Shown here in pieces: positions 8,678 to 17,502 of a stretch of DNA of 64,000 bases. The DNA is from Acinetobacter puyangensis. GTDB lineage: Bacteria; Pseudomonadota; Gammaproteobacteria; Pseudomonadales; Moraxellaceae. The notes under the pieces are model-generated. The model was given only the letters and a program-made list of their open reading frames with translations. It was not told where the DNA came from and did not search any database. Location: NCBI RefSeq assembly GCF_900096995.1, contig NZ_OANT01000008.1, positions 1 to 64,000 on the forward strand. Reading direction: 5' to 3'. The position numbers were made by a program, and so were the translations under genes. The first letter of the stretch is position 1. Every line of letters begins with the position of its first letter.

Positions 8678-8944
8678 GGGCTTGTTAACATTTCGTCTAT
8701 GATTGCGAAAGTGGCCGTTTTTTAGACGATACTAGGCATGAATAGTGAAATTTAGTCATTCTAAATGAACTATTCATAACGATGTAGCGTCAAAAAACGA
8801 CCCTGTCCCGAAGGGTTGTGGCTAAAATTCCCCCATACGTCGTTATGAAACTTGCTAATGGAACCGCCATTACCTGCGTTTCATGCCTAGTCTGAAGAAA
8901 TTTTAGCCGACAACGCAATCCATTTATGAAGTGTCAACAAGCCC
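8678..8944. repeat. Cloverleaf palindromic repeat, copy A (267 bp)
   Basis: A non-coding element bounded by inverted ends (GGGCTTGTTAACA at the left, its near complement TGTCAACAAGCCC at the right) and by TAA on both sides, a possible 3-bp target duplication. Inside, an 8-bp neck (ACTAGGCA 8731-8738 with TGCCTAGT 8884-8891) encloses three arms that abut exactly: 8739-8776, 8777-8845 and 8846-8883. Copy B is the same element inverted at 23373-23685. It has no open frame of note and no transposase, so it would be a non-autonomous element. It fills most of the 360-bp gap between eutC and pncB. Confidence 0.85.
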
Positions 8945-9025
8945 TAACAAAATAATGCCAAAGTAAGATATGAATTTTGCGCAAATATTTCTAATATAGT
9001 CAGATAAATATATTTTGGAAATTTT

Positions 9026-10237
9026 ATGGCTGGGATCGTTCAGTCCTTATTGGATACAGATTTATATAAATTCACCATGTTACAGGTGGTGTTGCATCAA
9101 TTTCCCCAAGCACATAGTGTTTATTTATTTCGTTGTCGAAATTCCACAGAAGCCGTTTATCCCTTAAGAGAAATCAAGGATGAACTGGATCGAGAAATTA
9201 ATGATTTATGTCAGTTAAAATTTAAGGAACAAGAGCTGCAATATTTGCGTAACCTGCGTTTTATTAAGAGTGATTTTGTTGATTATCTGGAGCTTTTTCA
9301 ACTCAAGCGACGTTTTATCGAAACCATTATTGATGACAATGGTGAATTGGTGATTCGGATTGAAGGTCCCATGGTTCAGGCCTTGTTTTTTGAGATTTTT
9401 GTGCTGGCGATTGTCAATGAGCTGTATTTTAGGCGTCTGGATGTTGAAGAAGCATTGATGGAAGGCGAGCGACGATTACAGGCCAAAGCCGCATTACTAC
9501 GAGAATATGCGGAATTACAGGTCAAGGGTGAGCCGCCATTTTTGGTGTCTGACTTTGGTACACGACGTCGTTATAGTTATACATGGCAACGACATGTGGT
9601 CGAGACACTGAAATCAGCAGCACCTAATGTATTTCGGGGTACCAGTAATGTCTATCTTGCCATGCAATTGGGGATTACGCCGATTGGTACCATGGCACAT
9701 GAGTTTTTACAGGCATTTCAGGCACTCGATGTCCGTTTAAGAGATTTTCAGAAAGCCGCACTGGAAGCTTGGGTACAGGAATATCGTGGTGATTTGGGAA
9801 TTGCTTTAACCGATGTGGTTGGTATGGATGCATTCCTGCGTGATTTCGATTTATATTTTGCCAAGCTATTTGATGGCTTGCGTCATGATAGTGGCGATCC
9901 CTATGTCTGGGGGGATAAGGCCTACGCACATTATAAAAAACTAAAAATTGATAGTCGTACCAAAATGCTGACCTTCAGTGACAGTCTGGATTTACCCAAG
10001 GCATGGCAACTTTATCAATATTTTAAAGATCGTTTTCAGGTTAGTTTTGGTATTGGCACCAATCTGACCAATGATATGGGACAAACAGCATTAAACATCG
10101 TCCTGAAACTGGTTGAATGTAATGGTCAATCGGTGGCCAAAATCTCCGACAGTCCGGGGAAAACCATGACAGATAATGATACCTTTTTGGCTTATTTGCG
10201 TCAGGTATTCCAGATTGAAAACGAAGTTGGTGTGTAG
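9026..10237 (+). CDS. pncB: Nicotinate phosphoribosyltransferase
   Basis: A 403-residue cytosolic enzyme of NAD salvage that makes nicotinate mononucleotide from nicotinate and PRPP with ATP. The N-terminus [14 protein letters not shown] is the family signature. The segment [20 protein letters not shown] and [20 protein letters not shown] followed by HE (the phosphorylated His) match the active site. [13 protein letters not shown] and SDSLDLPKA form the phosphoribosyl site. Its length matches the family. It is a monocistronic gene preceded by the repeat. A weak Shine-Dalgarno (TTGGAAA) lies before the ATG. Confidence 0.95.
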   Translation: MAGIVQSLLDTDLYKFTMLQVVLHQFPQAHSVYLFRCRNSTEAVYPLREIKDELDREINDLCQLKFKEQELQYLRNLRFIKSDFVDYLELFQLKRRFIETIIDDNGELVIRIEGPMVQALFFEIFVLAIVNELYFRRLDVEEALMEGERRLQAKAALLREYAELQVKGEPPFLVSDFGTRRRYSYTWQRHVVETLKSAAPNVFRGTSNVYLAMQLGITPIGTMAHEFLQAFQALDVRLRDFQKAALEAWVQEYRGDLGIALTDVVGMDAFLRDFDLYFAKLFDGLRHDSGDPYVWGDKAYAHYKKLKIDSRTKMLTFSDSLDLPKAWQLYQYFKDRFQVSFGIGTNLTNDMGQTALNIVLKLVECNGQSVAKISDSPGKTMTDNDTFLAYLRQVFQIENEVGV

Positions 10238-10368
10238 TTTGCTTGAATATTGGAGAAATCAAGGCGGTTTGCATCATTTTGAAAAAGGATAGTGCTAATC
10301 CTGCAAATGCAGATCTAAATTGATGTGATAACATGCATACACCCACGATCGATGAGATAAAAGGCATT

Positions 10369-11214
10369 ATGAATCCTGTTGCACCTTTAGGTTTATTGGT
10401 TGAGCCAGAACAATTTGCGCCATTTTTACATGATGACAATATTGTGATTGTTGATCTCAGCCGGGAATCGGTGTTTGAACAATTACATTTGCCTGGCGCG
10501 GTCTCAGTTCGGCCCAAAGAAATTGTTGAACAACATGAATTTGCATCGGGACTGTTACCGGATAATGCAAAATTACAAGCATTGATTGATCGTCTGGGGA
10601 TCACTGTGAACCATCAGGTCATTGCCTATGATGATGAAGGCGGGGCTTGGGCCGGACGTTTTATCTGGAATTTACATTGTGCAGGTTTTTATCATACCAG
10701 TTTGCTTAATGGCGGTATTCATGCATGGTTAGCCGCAGGTCTTGCAACGACAACGGATATTGAGACAATCACGACAGTGGCTGATACATTTCAGGTAGAT
10801 ACAACGGGTCAGGATCAATTCCGCATTAGTTATGATGAATTAGCACAGCGTGTTGAGCAAAAAAATATTCAATTATGGGATTGTCGTACTGAGCAGGAAT
10901 ATACCGGTGTTCGGTTGGCGGCACGACGCGGTGGTCACATTGCCGGTGCAAAATGGTATGAATGGAGTACTGCCATTAATCGTAAAGATCATTTAAAATT
11001 ACATTCTTTAAATCGTATACAACAGCAATTCGAACAACGAGGCTTTAACCTATCAGAACCTGTCGTGGTGTATTGTCAATCACATCATCGCTCAGGACTT
11101 GCTTATATTATCGGACGATTACTCAACTGGGAAATTCGTACCTATGATGGCGCATGGAGTGAATGGGGTAATCGCTTGGATAGTGCTGTCGTCACCGGAG
11201 AACAACCCTTTTGA
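10369..11214 (+). CDS. Two-domain rhodanese (sulfurtransferase)
   Basis: A protein of 281 residues with two rhodanese domains. The N-terminal domain (about 10-120) lacks a catalytic Cys: the loop reads [14 protein letters not shown]. The C-terminal domain carries the persulfide Cys in [14 protein letters not shown]. The probable reaction is sulfane-sulfur transfer, donor unknown. The ATG at 10369 has AAAAGG just upstream; the longer alternative at 10333 has no clear site. The stop overlaps the psd start (TTGA), so the two genes are translationally coupled. Confidence 0.85.
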   Translation: MNPVAPLGLLVEPEQFAPFLHDDNIVIVDLSRESVFEQLHLPGAVSVRPKEIVEQHEFASGLLPDNAKLQALIDRLGITVNHQVIAYDDEGGAWAGRFIWNLHCAGFYHTSLLNGGIHAWLAAGLATTTDIETITTVADTFQVDTTGQDQFRISYDELAQRVEQKNIQLWDCRTEQEYTGVRLAARRGGHIAGAKWYEWSTAINRKDHLKLHSLNRIQQQFEQRGFNLSEPVVVYCQSHHRSGLAYIIGRLLNWEIRTYDGAWSEWGNRLDSAVVTGEQPF

Positions 11215-12098
11215 GTACCAATAAATCGCTTTTTAATCAACTCTTCATCCGTACCCAGAAGCTATTGCCACAACATCAATTGAGTCGGTTGGTGGGAAAA
11301 GTTGCTGCAAGCGAACAACCTCTGTTAAAAACTGCTGTGATTTACGCTTTCAAACAAAAATATGGTATAGATTTATCCATTGCTGAGGCAGAAGAAATCA
11401 GCAAATATTCATCCTTTAATGCGTTCTTTACACGTGCATTAAAACCGGGGATTCGTGTGATTGATGAGGATCCAACCCATATTGTCAGTCCTGCTGATGG
11501 GGCAATTTCACAGCTGGGCAAGATTACTGCGGGTGAGATTTTTCAGGCCAAAGGTCAAAGTTTTTCAGTTGATCAATTGATTGCAGATCCGCAATTGGCC
11601 AAGCCTTTTCAGGATGGTGAGTTTGTTACAGTCTATTTGTCACCCAAGGATTATCACCGGGTACATATGCCGTTTTCAGGCCGATTGACAGAAACGCTTT
11701 ATGTGCCAGGCGAGTTGTATTCTGTCAATCAGGTCACAGCAGAAAATATCCCAGGATTATTTGCACGTAATGAACGCATGGTCTGTTTATTTGATACCGA
11801 GATCGGGCGCATGGCTGTGGTGCTGGTCGGTGCGATGATTGTGGCAGGGATCGAAACCGTAGTAACAGGTAAAGTCAAGCCGAATGGTCGTATCGAAGTG
11901 CAGCAGCATGATGTGCAACTGGCGAAAGGTGATGAACTGGGACGTTTTTATCTGGGGTCAACCGCAATCGTATTGTTTGAAAAAGACAAAGTACAATGGG
12001 AACAACAGTTTAAGGCCAATGATACGGTATTGATGGGTAGCCAGATTGGTACACTATCAAAGGCTATTACCGTTGGGGAAGATAGCGTATCAATATGA
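11211..12098 (+). CDS. psd: Phosphatidylserine decarboxylase proenzyme
   Basis: A 295-residue inner-membrane-associated proenzyme that converts phosphatidylserine to phosphatidylethanolamine. The self-cleavage motif LGST is at residues 248-251, where Ser250 becomes the pyruvoyl group. Asp96 (SPADG) and His149/His152 (YHRVHMP) fit the autocatalytic and catalytic residues. The start is a TTG overlapping the rhodanese stop by 4 bases. The stop in turn overlaps the ATG of a 38-residue membrane peptide (ATGA). It shares the phosphatidylethanolamine theme with the nearby eut genes, though I see no direct link. Confidence 0.95.
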   Translation: MSTNKSLFNQLFIRTQKLLPQHQLSRLVGKVAASEQPLLKTAVIYAFKQKYGIDLSIAEAEEISKYSSFNAFFTRALKPGIRVIDEDPTHIVSPADGAISQLGKITAGEIFQAKGQSFSVDQLIADPQLAKPFQDGEFVTVYLSPKDYHRVHMPFSGRLTETLYVPGELYSVNQVTAENIPGLFARNERMVCLFDTEIGRMAVVLVGAMIVAGIETVVTGKVKPNGRIEVQQHDVQLAKGDELGRFYLGSTAIVLFEKDKVQWEQQFKANDTVLMGSQIGTLSKAITVGEDSVSI

Positions 12099-12211
12099 TA
12101 TGGTGGATTGTAATTATTTTACTGGCAACATGGTTTTGGGGCATTTTTGGGCTATTTTTATCAGTATCTGCGTACGTATGTAGTTTAGCTATATCGCCTA
12201 GAAAAAAATAA
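12095..12211 (+). CDS. Putative 38-residue membrane peptide coupled to psd
   Basis: The ATG overlaps the psd stop (ATGA), the classic layout for translational coupling. The peptide starts [16 protein letters not shown], runs on as one hydrophobic helix of about 25 residues, and ends in a basic tail (SPRKK). It has no homologue I recognise. The overlap and the clean one-helix topology support a real small protein, possibly a partner of Psd or of the membrane. The short length means chance cannot be excluded. Confidence 0.5.
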   Translation: MIWWIVIILLATWFWGIFGLFLSVSAYVCSLAISPRKK

Positions 12212-12249
12212 ATATAGCAAAATTCGATTTATGGGCTACATATCATCTC

Positions 12250-12370
12250 GTCATACTTGCCTTGCGAGATACATCTCTCAACGTATCCAGAGCAAAGTTC
12301 TTGAGGCCTAGCTTTTAGAGTTTGATTTAGGATCCGTTCACTCTGGATGCCGGATCAAGCCCTGCATGAC
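12250..12370. repeat. Relic of a palindromic intergenic repeat
   Basis: A non-coding stretch bounded by GTCAT (12250-12254) and ATGAC (12366-12370). The right part, CTGGATGCCGGATCAAGC, closely resembles an intergenic palindrome widespread in proteobacteria. The left part CGTCATACTTGCCTTGCGAG fits the opposite arm with mismatches. It looks decayed. The rest of the 287-bp gap between the small gene and phoR shows nothing else. Confidence 0.4.
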
Positions 12371-12498
12371 ACAAATGTAGCTTACTTTTTGAATTTTGCG
12401 ATAGATGCAGAATTTTTTATAAAGTCAGATATTTAGTTAGAGCGATCAAGGCGTTGTAATGATTTAGATAATATTGCGAATACATGAGGTATAGCAAA

Positions 12499-13887
12499 TT
12501 ATTCCGTATCAACAAAATTTTCTTCGCTTTCAGGTCGATGCAAGCGATGTTTGGGGAATACTGCTTTAAAGGTTGAACCCAGCTGTTCTTTGGATTCGAT
12601 TTCCAGATGACCATCATGCTGTGCCAGCACATGTTTGACAATGGCTAGTCCCAGACCTGTGCCCCCAGTTTCACGGCTACGTCCGCTATCTACACGATAG
12701 AAGCGTTCAGTTAAGCGGGGTAAATGTGTCGGATTAATGCCAATACCAGTGTCCTGTACCGAAAATACCGCTTCATCGCCACGATCCTGCCAGGCAATGG
12801 TGATGGTCCCTTGCGACGGGGTATATTTGATGGCATTGGTAATTAAATTACCAAATGCACTGGCAAGCTCCATATCGGAGCCGATTAAATCATTGTGGCT
12901 TTCCAGATTTAGATTAAGCGTATGACCATATTCGGTATTGTAGCCTTGTGCATCATCAAATAATTGATTCATCAATTCGGCCATATCAATGATTTGATTT
13001 TTGGCCTGTAGCGATTCATTTTCCAGACGGGACAGCAGTAATAAATCGTTCACTAATGCATTCATACGCCGGGTTTGTTGCTGCATTTGATCGAATGCAC
13101 GTTTCCAGCGCTGTGGCATCTCTTCATTTTCGGATAAGGTTTCCAGATAGCCGCTGAGTACTGTTAATGGTGTACGTAGTTCGTGCGAGACATTATCAAC
13201 AAAATCCTTGCGCATTTGTTCGAGTTTATGAATCCGTGTCACATCATAGGCGACCAGTAAGCGGCTTTCATAACCAAAACGGGTGAGTTTGATCTGCGTA
13301 TAGCGTCCATCATGAAATGAGGATTCCACAACGATGCCATCGGGAAAGTCGTTGACGTGATTAAAATATTGAATGAAATCGGGATGACGAATAATGGTGA
13401 GTACTTGCCGTTTATGATCGCCAAATTTGAGGCTTAGTAGTCGTTCTGCCGCAGGATTCCACCATTCTATACAATGTTGTTCATCAATCAGTACGACTGC
13501 CTCTTCAAGTGCCATCAGTGAGGATTGTGCACGGTCAATTAAACCGACCATTTCCGCCTGCATCATTCTTTCCCGGCGCTGCGCGCGATACACGTTGAAT
13601 AATAGTGCGCCCCAAACACCCGATAAATCGGGTGGCGGTTCTTGGGAATGTTGGCTAATCCATTGATTGACAATATAAAGGGAACGGAATTGCAGGGCAA
13701 AAAATAAAATCAGCCCTAGTGTAATACAGAGTAAAAAGTGATGGACACCAAGACCGATAAAACCGGCAATGATCAAAATAAGTGCCAGTCTACGAATATC
13801 TTCGGAAATATAACTTTTAAGTGAGCTATAACGCTCGGTAGATTGTTCGTCTTTTAAATCGTCGGGTAAAAAAGAAGAATCACTCAT
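12499..13887 (-). CDS. phoR: Phosphate regulon sensor histidine kinase
   Basis: A 462-residue inner-membrane kinase. It has a hydrophobic N-terminal pair (about 32-70), a PAS domain (about 120-220, from ALEEAVVLIDEQHCIEWWNP), the H-box DFVDNVSHELRTPL with phospho-accepting His235, and an ATPase domain with N, G1 (VQDTGIGI) and G2 (GTGLGLAIVKHV) boxes. It senses phosphate status through the Pst/PhoU complex and phosphorylates PhoB. It lies 7 bp after phoB and is transcribed with it. The C-terminus is slightly extended and acidic. Confidence 0.95.
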   Translation of the reverse strand: MSDSSFLPDDLKDEQSTERYSSLKSYISEDIRRLALILIIAGFIGLGVHHFLLCITLGLILFFALQFRSLYIVNQWISQHSQEPPPDLSGVWGALLFNVYRAQRRERMMQAEMVGLIDRAQSSLMALEEAVVLIDEQHCIEWWNPAAERLLSLKFGDHKRQVLTIIRHPDFIQYFNHVNDFPDGIVVESSFHDGRYTQIKLTRFGYESRLLVAYDVTRIHKLEQMRKDFVDNVSHELRTPLTVLSGYLETLSENEEMPQRWKRAFDQMQQQTRRMNALVNDLLLLSRLENESLQAKNQIIDMAELMNQLFDDAQGYNTEYGHTLNLNLESHNDLIGSDMELASAFGNLITNAIKYTPSQGTITIAWQDRGDEAVFSVQDTGIGINPTHLPRLTERFYRVDSGRSRETGGTGLGLAIVKHVLAQHDGHLEIESKEQLGSTFKAVFPKHRLHRPESEENFVDTE

Positions 13888-13894
13888 GCAACAT

Positions 13895-14605
13895 TTAACC
13901 TACCGCAACATCGGTACGTGTAGAAAAGCGGTAGCCTGTACCACGAACGGTTTGTACATAACGGTCAGCAGCAAAAGGTTCCAGAACTTTGCGTAAGCGA
14001 CGGATATGTACATCAATGGTGCGGTCTTCAATATAGACATTGCCGCCCCAGACCTGATCGAGTAATTGTGCACGGGTATAGGCACGTTCCGGATGCGTCA
14101 TAAAAAATGCCAAAAGACGATATTCAGTTGGACCCATTTCCAGACCTGTACCTTCGAAACTGACACGCTGGCTGACAGGATCAAGGGTTAAGCCATTTAC
14201 GTCAATGGCTTTTTCACCCTTTAATGCATTGGAGCGCCGCAATACGGCTTTAATACGTGAAACCAGTTCCCGAGTTGAGAAGGGTTTGGTCATATAGTCA
14301 TCTGCACCGGCATCTAGTCCTTGAACTTTATGATCTTCTTCACCACGGGCAGTGAGCATAATCACGGGAATTTCTGACAATGTTTCATCACGTTTTAAAC
14401 GTCGGCATAAATCGATACCGCTGACGCCATTTGGTAACATCCAATCAAGTAAGATTAGTGCAGGGCGCTGATCTACGATCATTTGATGCGCCTGTTTTGC
14501 ATCACCTGCCTGTTGACATTGAAAGCCAGCCATATCCAGTGAGGTATGGATCATTTCCCGAATGGGTAACTCATCATCGACGATGAGAATATATTCATCT
14601 TTCAC
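13895..14605 (-). CDS. phoB: Phosphate regulon response regulator
   Basis: A 236-residue OmpR-family regulator. The receiver has the acidic pair DDE at 10-12, phospho-acceptor Asp54 ([11 protein letters not shown]) and the Lys of YMTKPF. The C-terminal winged helix ends with [16 protein letters not shown] and VRGTGYRF. It activates the phosphate-starvation genes. A Pho box about 95 bp upstream indicates autoregulation of phoBR. Confidence 0.96.
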   Translation of the reverse strand: MKDEYILIVDDELPIREMIHTSLDMAGFQCQQAGDAKQAHQMIVDQRPALILLDWMLPNGVSGIDLCRRLKRDETLSEIPVIMLTARGEEDHKVQGLDAGADDYMTKPFSTRELVSRIKAVLRRSNALKGEKAIDVNGLTLDPVSQRVSFEGTGLEMGPTEYRLLAFFMTHPERAYTRAQLLDQVWGGNVYIEDRTIDVHIRRLRKVLEPFAADRYVQTVRGTGYRFSTRTDVAVG

Positions 14606-14699
14606 AGTAAGAACCCTATTTATAGTTTGGCTTTCGCCTTTTTGTTTATGACAGGTCTATTACAAAGGTAGAATATGACAATATTATTGCAGTGTCATA

Positions 14700-14721
14700 G
14701 ATTTGTGGCAGATTTTGACAG
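14700..14721 (-). promoter_or_regulatory. Pho box upstream of phoB
   Basis: On the minus strand the site reads CTGTCAAAATC followed by TGCCACAAATC. These are two 11-bp direct repeats close to the Pho box half-site CTGTCATAAAT. A plausible -10 (AATAAT) lies about 20-25 bases downstream towards phoB. The match is by eye. Confidence 0.7.
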
Positions 14722-14769
14722 AATTATGTAATCAAACAATTCTCATTGCCCATTTTTGTGACAGCGGGT

Positions 14770-15432
14770 TTATTTCTTATTGTTTAAAAAAGATAAAATT
14801 CCTCGATAAGCCAGACAACTTGCCGATAGCACTTCTACAAAGGGCTGTTTAAACCCCCCGACTACCCAGCGCATGGCAATTTGTGTAACATAACCATTTA
14901 ATCCGGTCGCAATGAGCGAGGCTTCGGATTTATTTTTAAGCTGTTCGGGGAAAATCAGAGTAATAATATTAAAAATGGTTTGGTCAAATCGGGTAAAGGA
15001 TTCATAGATGGTGTCGCCATGTAATTCCTGTACCAGTACAGCATCAATAAATAAAATTCGGGCAATACGCGGATCATCTTTAAGGGTTTTAAGCAAAACG
15101 GTTAATCCGGCTTCAATCATTTGTTCATGATCGGGTGCCGCCTGCATCACTGCCTGCACAATATTTTTTTGCAAATCGCTAATCAGTTGTAGATAAACGA
15201 CTTTAAACAATTCTTCACTACGTTTAAATGACTCATAAAAATAACGTTCAGTCAGTTTAGCCTCATGGCAGATGTCCTTAATGGTGACAGAAAAAAAGCC
15301 ATGCGTGCCATAGGACTGTAAACCTGCTTCAATAAATTTTTCACGGCGAATTTGTTTACGTTGTTCTAATGTGAGTCCCTTGAATTGGCGTGAAGCAGTT
15401 TTGGTCTTGCTTGTACTTACCGTCATCGACAC
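14770..15432 (-). CDS. TetR/AcrR family regulator
   Basis: A 220-residue regulator with a basic N-terminal tail (SKTKTASRQF). The TetR helix-turn-helix is in about residues 30-75 (FIEAGLQSYGTHGFFSVTIK, then AKLTERYFYESFKRSEELF). A helical ligand/dimer domain makes up the rest. It is divergent from an SDR gene, with a 9-2-9 inverted repeat between them. It probably represses itself and the SDR gene; the inducer may be a hydrophobic substrate of that enzyme. The family is certain, the target inferred. Confidence 0.9.
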   Translation of the reverse strand: MSMTVSTSKTKTASRQFKGLTLEQRKQIRREKFIEAGLQSYGTHGFFSVTIKDICHEAKLTERYFYESFKRSEELFKVVYLQLISDLQKNIVQAVMQAAPDHEQMIEAGLTVLLKTLKDDPRIARILFIDAVLVQELHGDTIYESFTRFDQTIFNIITLIFPEQLKNKSEASLIATGLNGYVTQIAMRWVVGGFKQPFVEVLSASCLAYRGILSFLNNKK

Positions 15433-15506
15433 GATTACCTAAAAAATTAAATGTATGTTCAATTATGCAATTATATAAGAATAAACTGCCGATAATGAAT
15501 AATATA

Positions 15507-15526
15507 TTGACAATATGTATTGTCAA
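15507..15526. promoter_or_regulatory. Inverted-repeat operator between the TetR and SDR genes
   Basis: TTGACAATA-TG-TATTGTCAA, a perfect 9-bp inverted repeat with a 2-bp spacer. It contains a consensus -35 (TTGACA), so a bound TetR dimer would block the promoter. It lies in the 176-bp divergent region of the two genes. Confidence 0.75.
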
Positions 15527-15608
15527 AAATATAGTACAACTGTGAATATGGAAAACAACAATTCCTCATCCAGAATATCGAATGGACAGTTTATTAAAAG
15601 GTGGATCA

Positions 15609-16445
15609 ATGAAAAGTTTTAAGCAAAAAGTTGCAGCCATTACAGGTGCAGGTTCCGGTATTGGACAGCAACTTGCGATTGCACTGGCAAAACAGGGCTG
15701 TCATCTTTCATTAAGTGATGTAAATGAAAAAGGTCTGGCAGATACAGTAGAGCAGACCAAATCCTATGGCGTGCGTGTCACCAGTAAAAAAGTTGATGTC
15801 GCAGATCGTGAACAAGTGAAAACATGGGCCGTAGAAACTGCACAAAACCACGGCAGTATCAATTTAATTTTTAATAATGCAGGTGTTGCACTGGGCGCAA
15901 CCGTGGAAGGGGAAACCTACGACGAACTGGAATGGATCATGAACATCAATTTCTGGGGAGTGGTCTATGGCACAAAAGAATTTTTACCCTACCTTAAACA
16001 AAGCAAGGATGGTCATATTATTAATATTTCCAGTCTATTTGGTCTGATTTCACAACCTACTCAGTCTGCCTACAATGCCAGTAAGTTTGCTGTACGTGGT
16101 TTTACCGAGTCCTTACGTCAGGAACTGGATTTGGAGAATTCCGGTGTCAGTGCGACTTGTGTGCATCCTGGTGGTATCCGTACCAATATTGCCAAGGCTG
16201 CCAAGATGAGTGATAGCCTAAAGTCTTTGGGTATGGATCCGAGCAAATCAATTCAATCTTTTGACAAATTATTGCGTACTCCGCCAGAAGACGCAGCACA
16301 GGTAATCTTAAATGCGGTCAAAGCAAATAAGCCTCGTGTTCTCATTGGGAATGATGCCAAAGTACTTGATGGTTTACAGCGAATTCTACCAACAGGCTAT
16401 CAGACCCTTTCTCGTTTCGCTGCAAAGTTGACACAGAAGCTCTAA
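15609..16445 (+). CDS. Short-chain dehydrogenase/reductase
   Basis: A 278-residue classical SDR. The Rossmann motif TGAGSGIG is near residue 11, the NNAG motif lies in LIFNNAGVALGA, catalytic Ser in IINISSLFG, and Tyr/Lys in SAYNASKFAV. It probably oxidises or reduces a hydroxy/keto compound with NAD(P). The ATG at 15609 has AAAGGTGG 6-13 bases upstream and gives the usual N-terminus; an ATG at 15582 is less likely. Divergent control by the TetR protein is probable. A strong terminator follows. Confidence 0.92.
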   Translation: MKSFKQKVAAITGAGSGIGQQLAIALAKQGCHLSLSDVNEKGLADTVEQTKSYGVRVTSKKVDVADREQVKTWAVETAQNHGSINLIFNNAGVALGATVEGETYDELEWIMNINFWGVVYGTKEFLPYLKQSKDGHIINISSLFGLISQPTQSAYNASKFAVRGFTESLRQELDLENSGVSATCVHPGGIRTNIAKAAKMSDSLKSLGMDPSKSIQSFDKLLRTPPEDAAQVILNAVKANKPRVLIGNDAKVLDGLQRILPTGYQTLSRFAAKLTQKL

Positions 16446-16461
16446 TGCTTGCATGTTGTTG

Positions 16462-16484
16462 ACCGGGCAAAAGCCCGGTTTTTT
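16462..16484 (+). terminator. Rho-independent terminator of the SDR gene
   Basis: Stem ACCGGGC/GCCCGGT with loop AAAA, followed by a run of six T. It sits 17 bases after the SDR stop. Confidence 0.92.
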
Positions 16485-16535
16485 ATGACAATGATTTAAA
16501 TAAAAGTTTTCAATGATCAATCATTCAAGCAGATA

Positions 16536-17168
16536 TTAAGATGCTGGCTGTTTAACAATAATGGAATCAATGCCGCCATTTTGTAGTGTTTGCTGTGCAA
16601 TACGGGCAGATTCCTGACTGTCATACGGTCCGGAGATCACGCGATACCAGACTTTATTGCCTTCATTGGTCATGATAACTTCGGCCGATAAACCATTGAG
16701 TACGATTTCTGCACGGCGGGCATCAGCAAAGTCGGGATCTTCATAACTACGTACCTGCAAAATGTAGCGAGGAGGCACTGGAATTTTGGCAGCTTGAAAA
16801 CTTTCATCAAAAGGATCATTGACCTGTGAACTGTTGCTGGTTGTTTTCGCTGCTGGTGCTTCCACCACAACCACAGGTTGTTGGTTCTGGTGTTCTGGTA
16901 CGGCCTGATCGGGAATTGGTGTTACCTGTTGTTGAGGTAAAAGATCATAAAATTTATAATCTTTATTGGTGTCCTGATCCACCTTTGCCACGGGTTGACC
17001 GGGTGTAGGGGTTGTTACAGGTCGCCATGGATTCCATAATGACAAGAAGATAGCCACACATAAACCTGCCAAAACAAAAACAATAAGCCATAGCCATGAA
17101 GGGATGGCTCTTGATGCTGTTACTGTTTTTGGGCGTTCTGAAACACCTCTAGGCGCTCTGCCAAACAC
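16536..17168 (-). CDS. SPOR domain membrane protein (FtsN-like)
   Basis: A 210-residue bitopic protein with a short cytoplasmic N-terminus, one transmembrane helix (about 24-45, WLWLIVFVLAGLCVAIFLSL) and a Pro/Gln-rich periplasmic linker. A C-terminal SPOR domain (about 133-208; YILQVRSYEDPDFADARRAE, then VWYRVISGPYDSQESARIAQ) binds denuded septal peptidoglycan. The arrangement and the argS linkage match the FtsN-type gene next to argS in gamma-proteobacteria. It is shorter than E. coli FtsN (319 residues), so the name is not certain. Confidence 0.85.
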   Translation of the reverse strand: MFGRAPRGVSERPKTVTASRAIPSWLWLIVFVLAGLCVAIFLSLWNPWRPVTTPTPGQPVAKVDQDTNKDYKFYDLLPQQQVTPIPDQAVPEHQNQQPVVVVEAPAAKTTSNSSQVNDPFDESFQAAKIPVPPRYILQVRSYEDPDFADARRAEIVLNGLSAEVIMTNEGNKVWYRVISGPYDSQESARIAQQTLQNGGIDSIIVKQPAS

Positions 17169-17320
17169 GAGTATTCCTCTTTTCTTTTGACCATTATGGT
17201 TTTATATCGTCAATTTGTTCATTACGCTGTATGTCGCAACTGCAAAAGGGCATTTATCGGCCAAAACCTTTATCCGCCATACAGTGATGCAAAACAGTGT
17301 GCCTGAGTTTTACATCTATT

Positions 17321-17502
17321 CACCTTAAACACAGTTTAAGGTCTTGCGGCCATACAAAACATTGTTTTGCTTACATGGCCACCTTAAGCATGGCTTGCGG
17401 TCTTGCGACGATGTGTGAAGCAATGCTTTGTTTAACATGTTCCACCTTAAACACAGTTTAAGGTCTTGCGGCCATGCAAAACAATGTTTTGCTTACATGG
17501 CC
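17321..17502 (-). repeat. Three tandem double-hairpin repeats over the argS stop codon
   Basis: Three units of 59-63 bp (17321-17379, 17380-17442, 17443-17502). Units 1 and 3 are nearly identical and unit 2 is diverged. In the argS direction each unit has a hairpin with outer arms GGCCAT/ATGGCC and inner arms GCAAAA/TTTTGC, then GCAAGA, then a second hairpin CCTTAAAC-TGT-GTTTAAGG. The argS stop codon lies in unit 3, and its context GGCCATGTAAGCAAAAC recurs about 120 bp downstream in unit 1. It may act as a 3'-end or terminator structure. The remaining bases 17169-17320 of the gap show nothing I can name. Confidence 0.85.

Noticed and set aside
8678..8944. tRNA or tRNA-like gene because of the cloverleaf shape
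   Set aside because: The element is 267 bp, arm lengths do not fit tRNA, and no T-loop, anticodon loop or CCA position is seen. The shape comes from abutting palindromes.
10041..10604. Antisense protein-coding gene over pncB and the rhodanese gene
   Set aside because: It overlaps conserved coding sequence on the other strand, has no family resemblance, and its composition is that of a shadow frame.
17321..17502. CRISPR-like array
   Set aside because: The units are contiguous with no unique spacers of constant length, only three are present, and no cas genes occur in the window.
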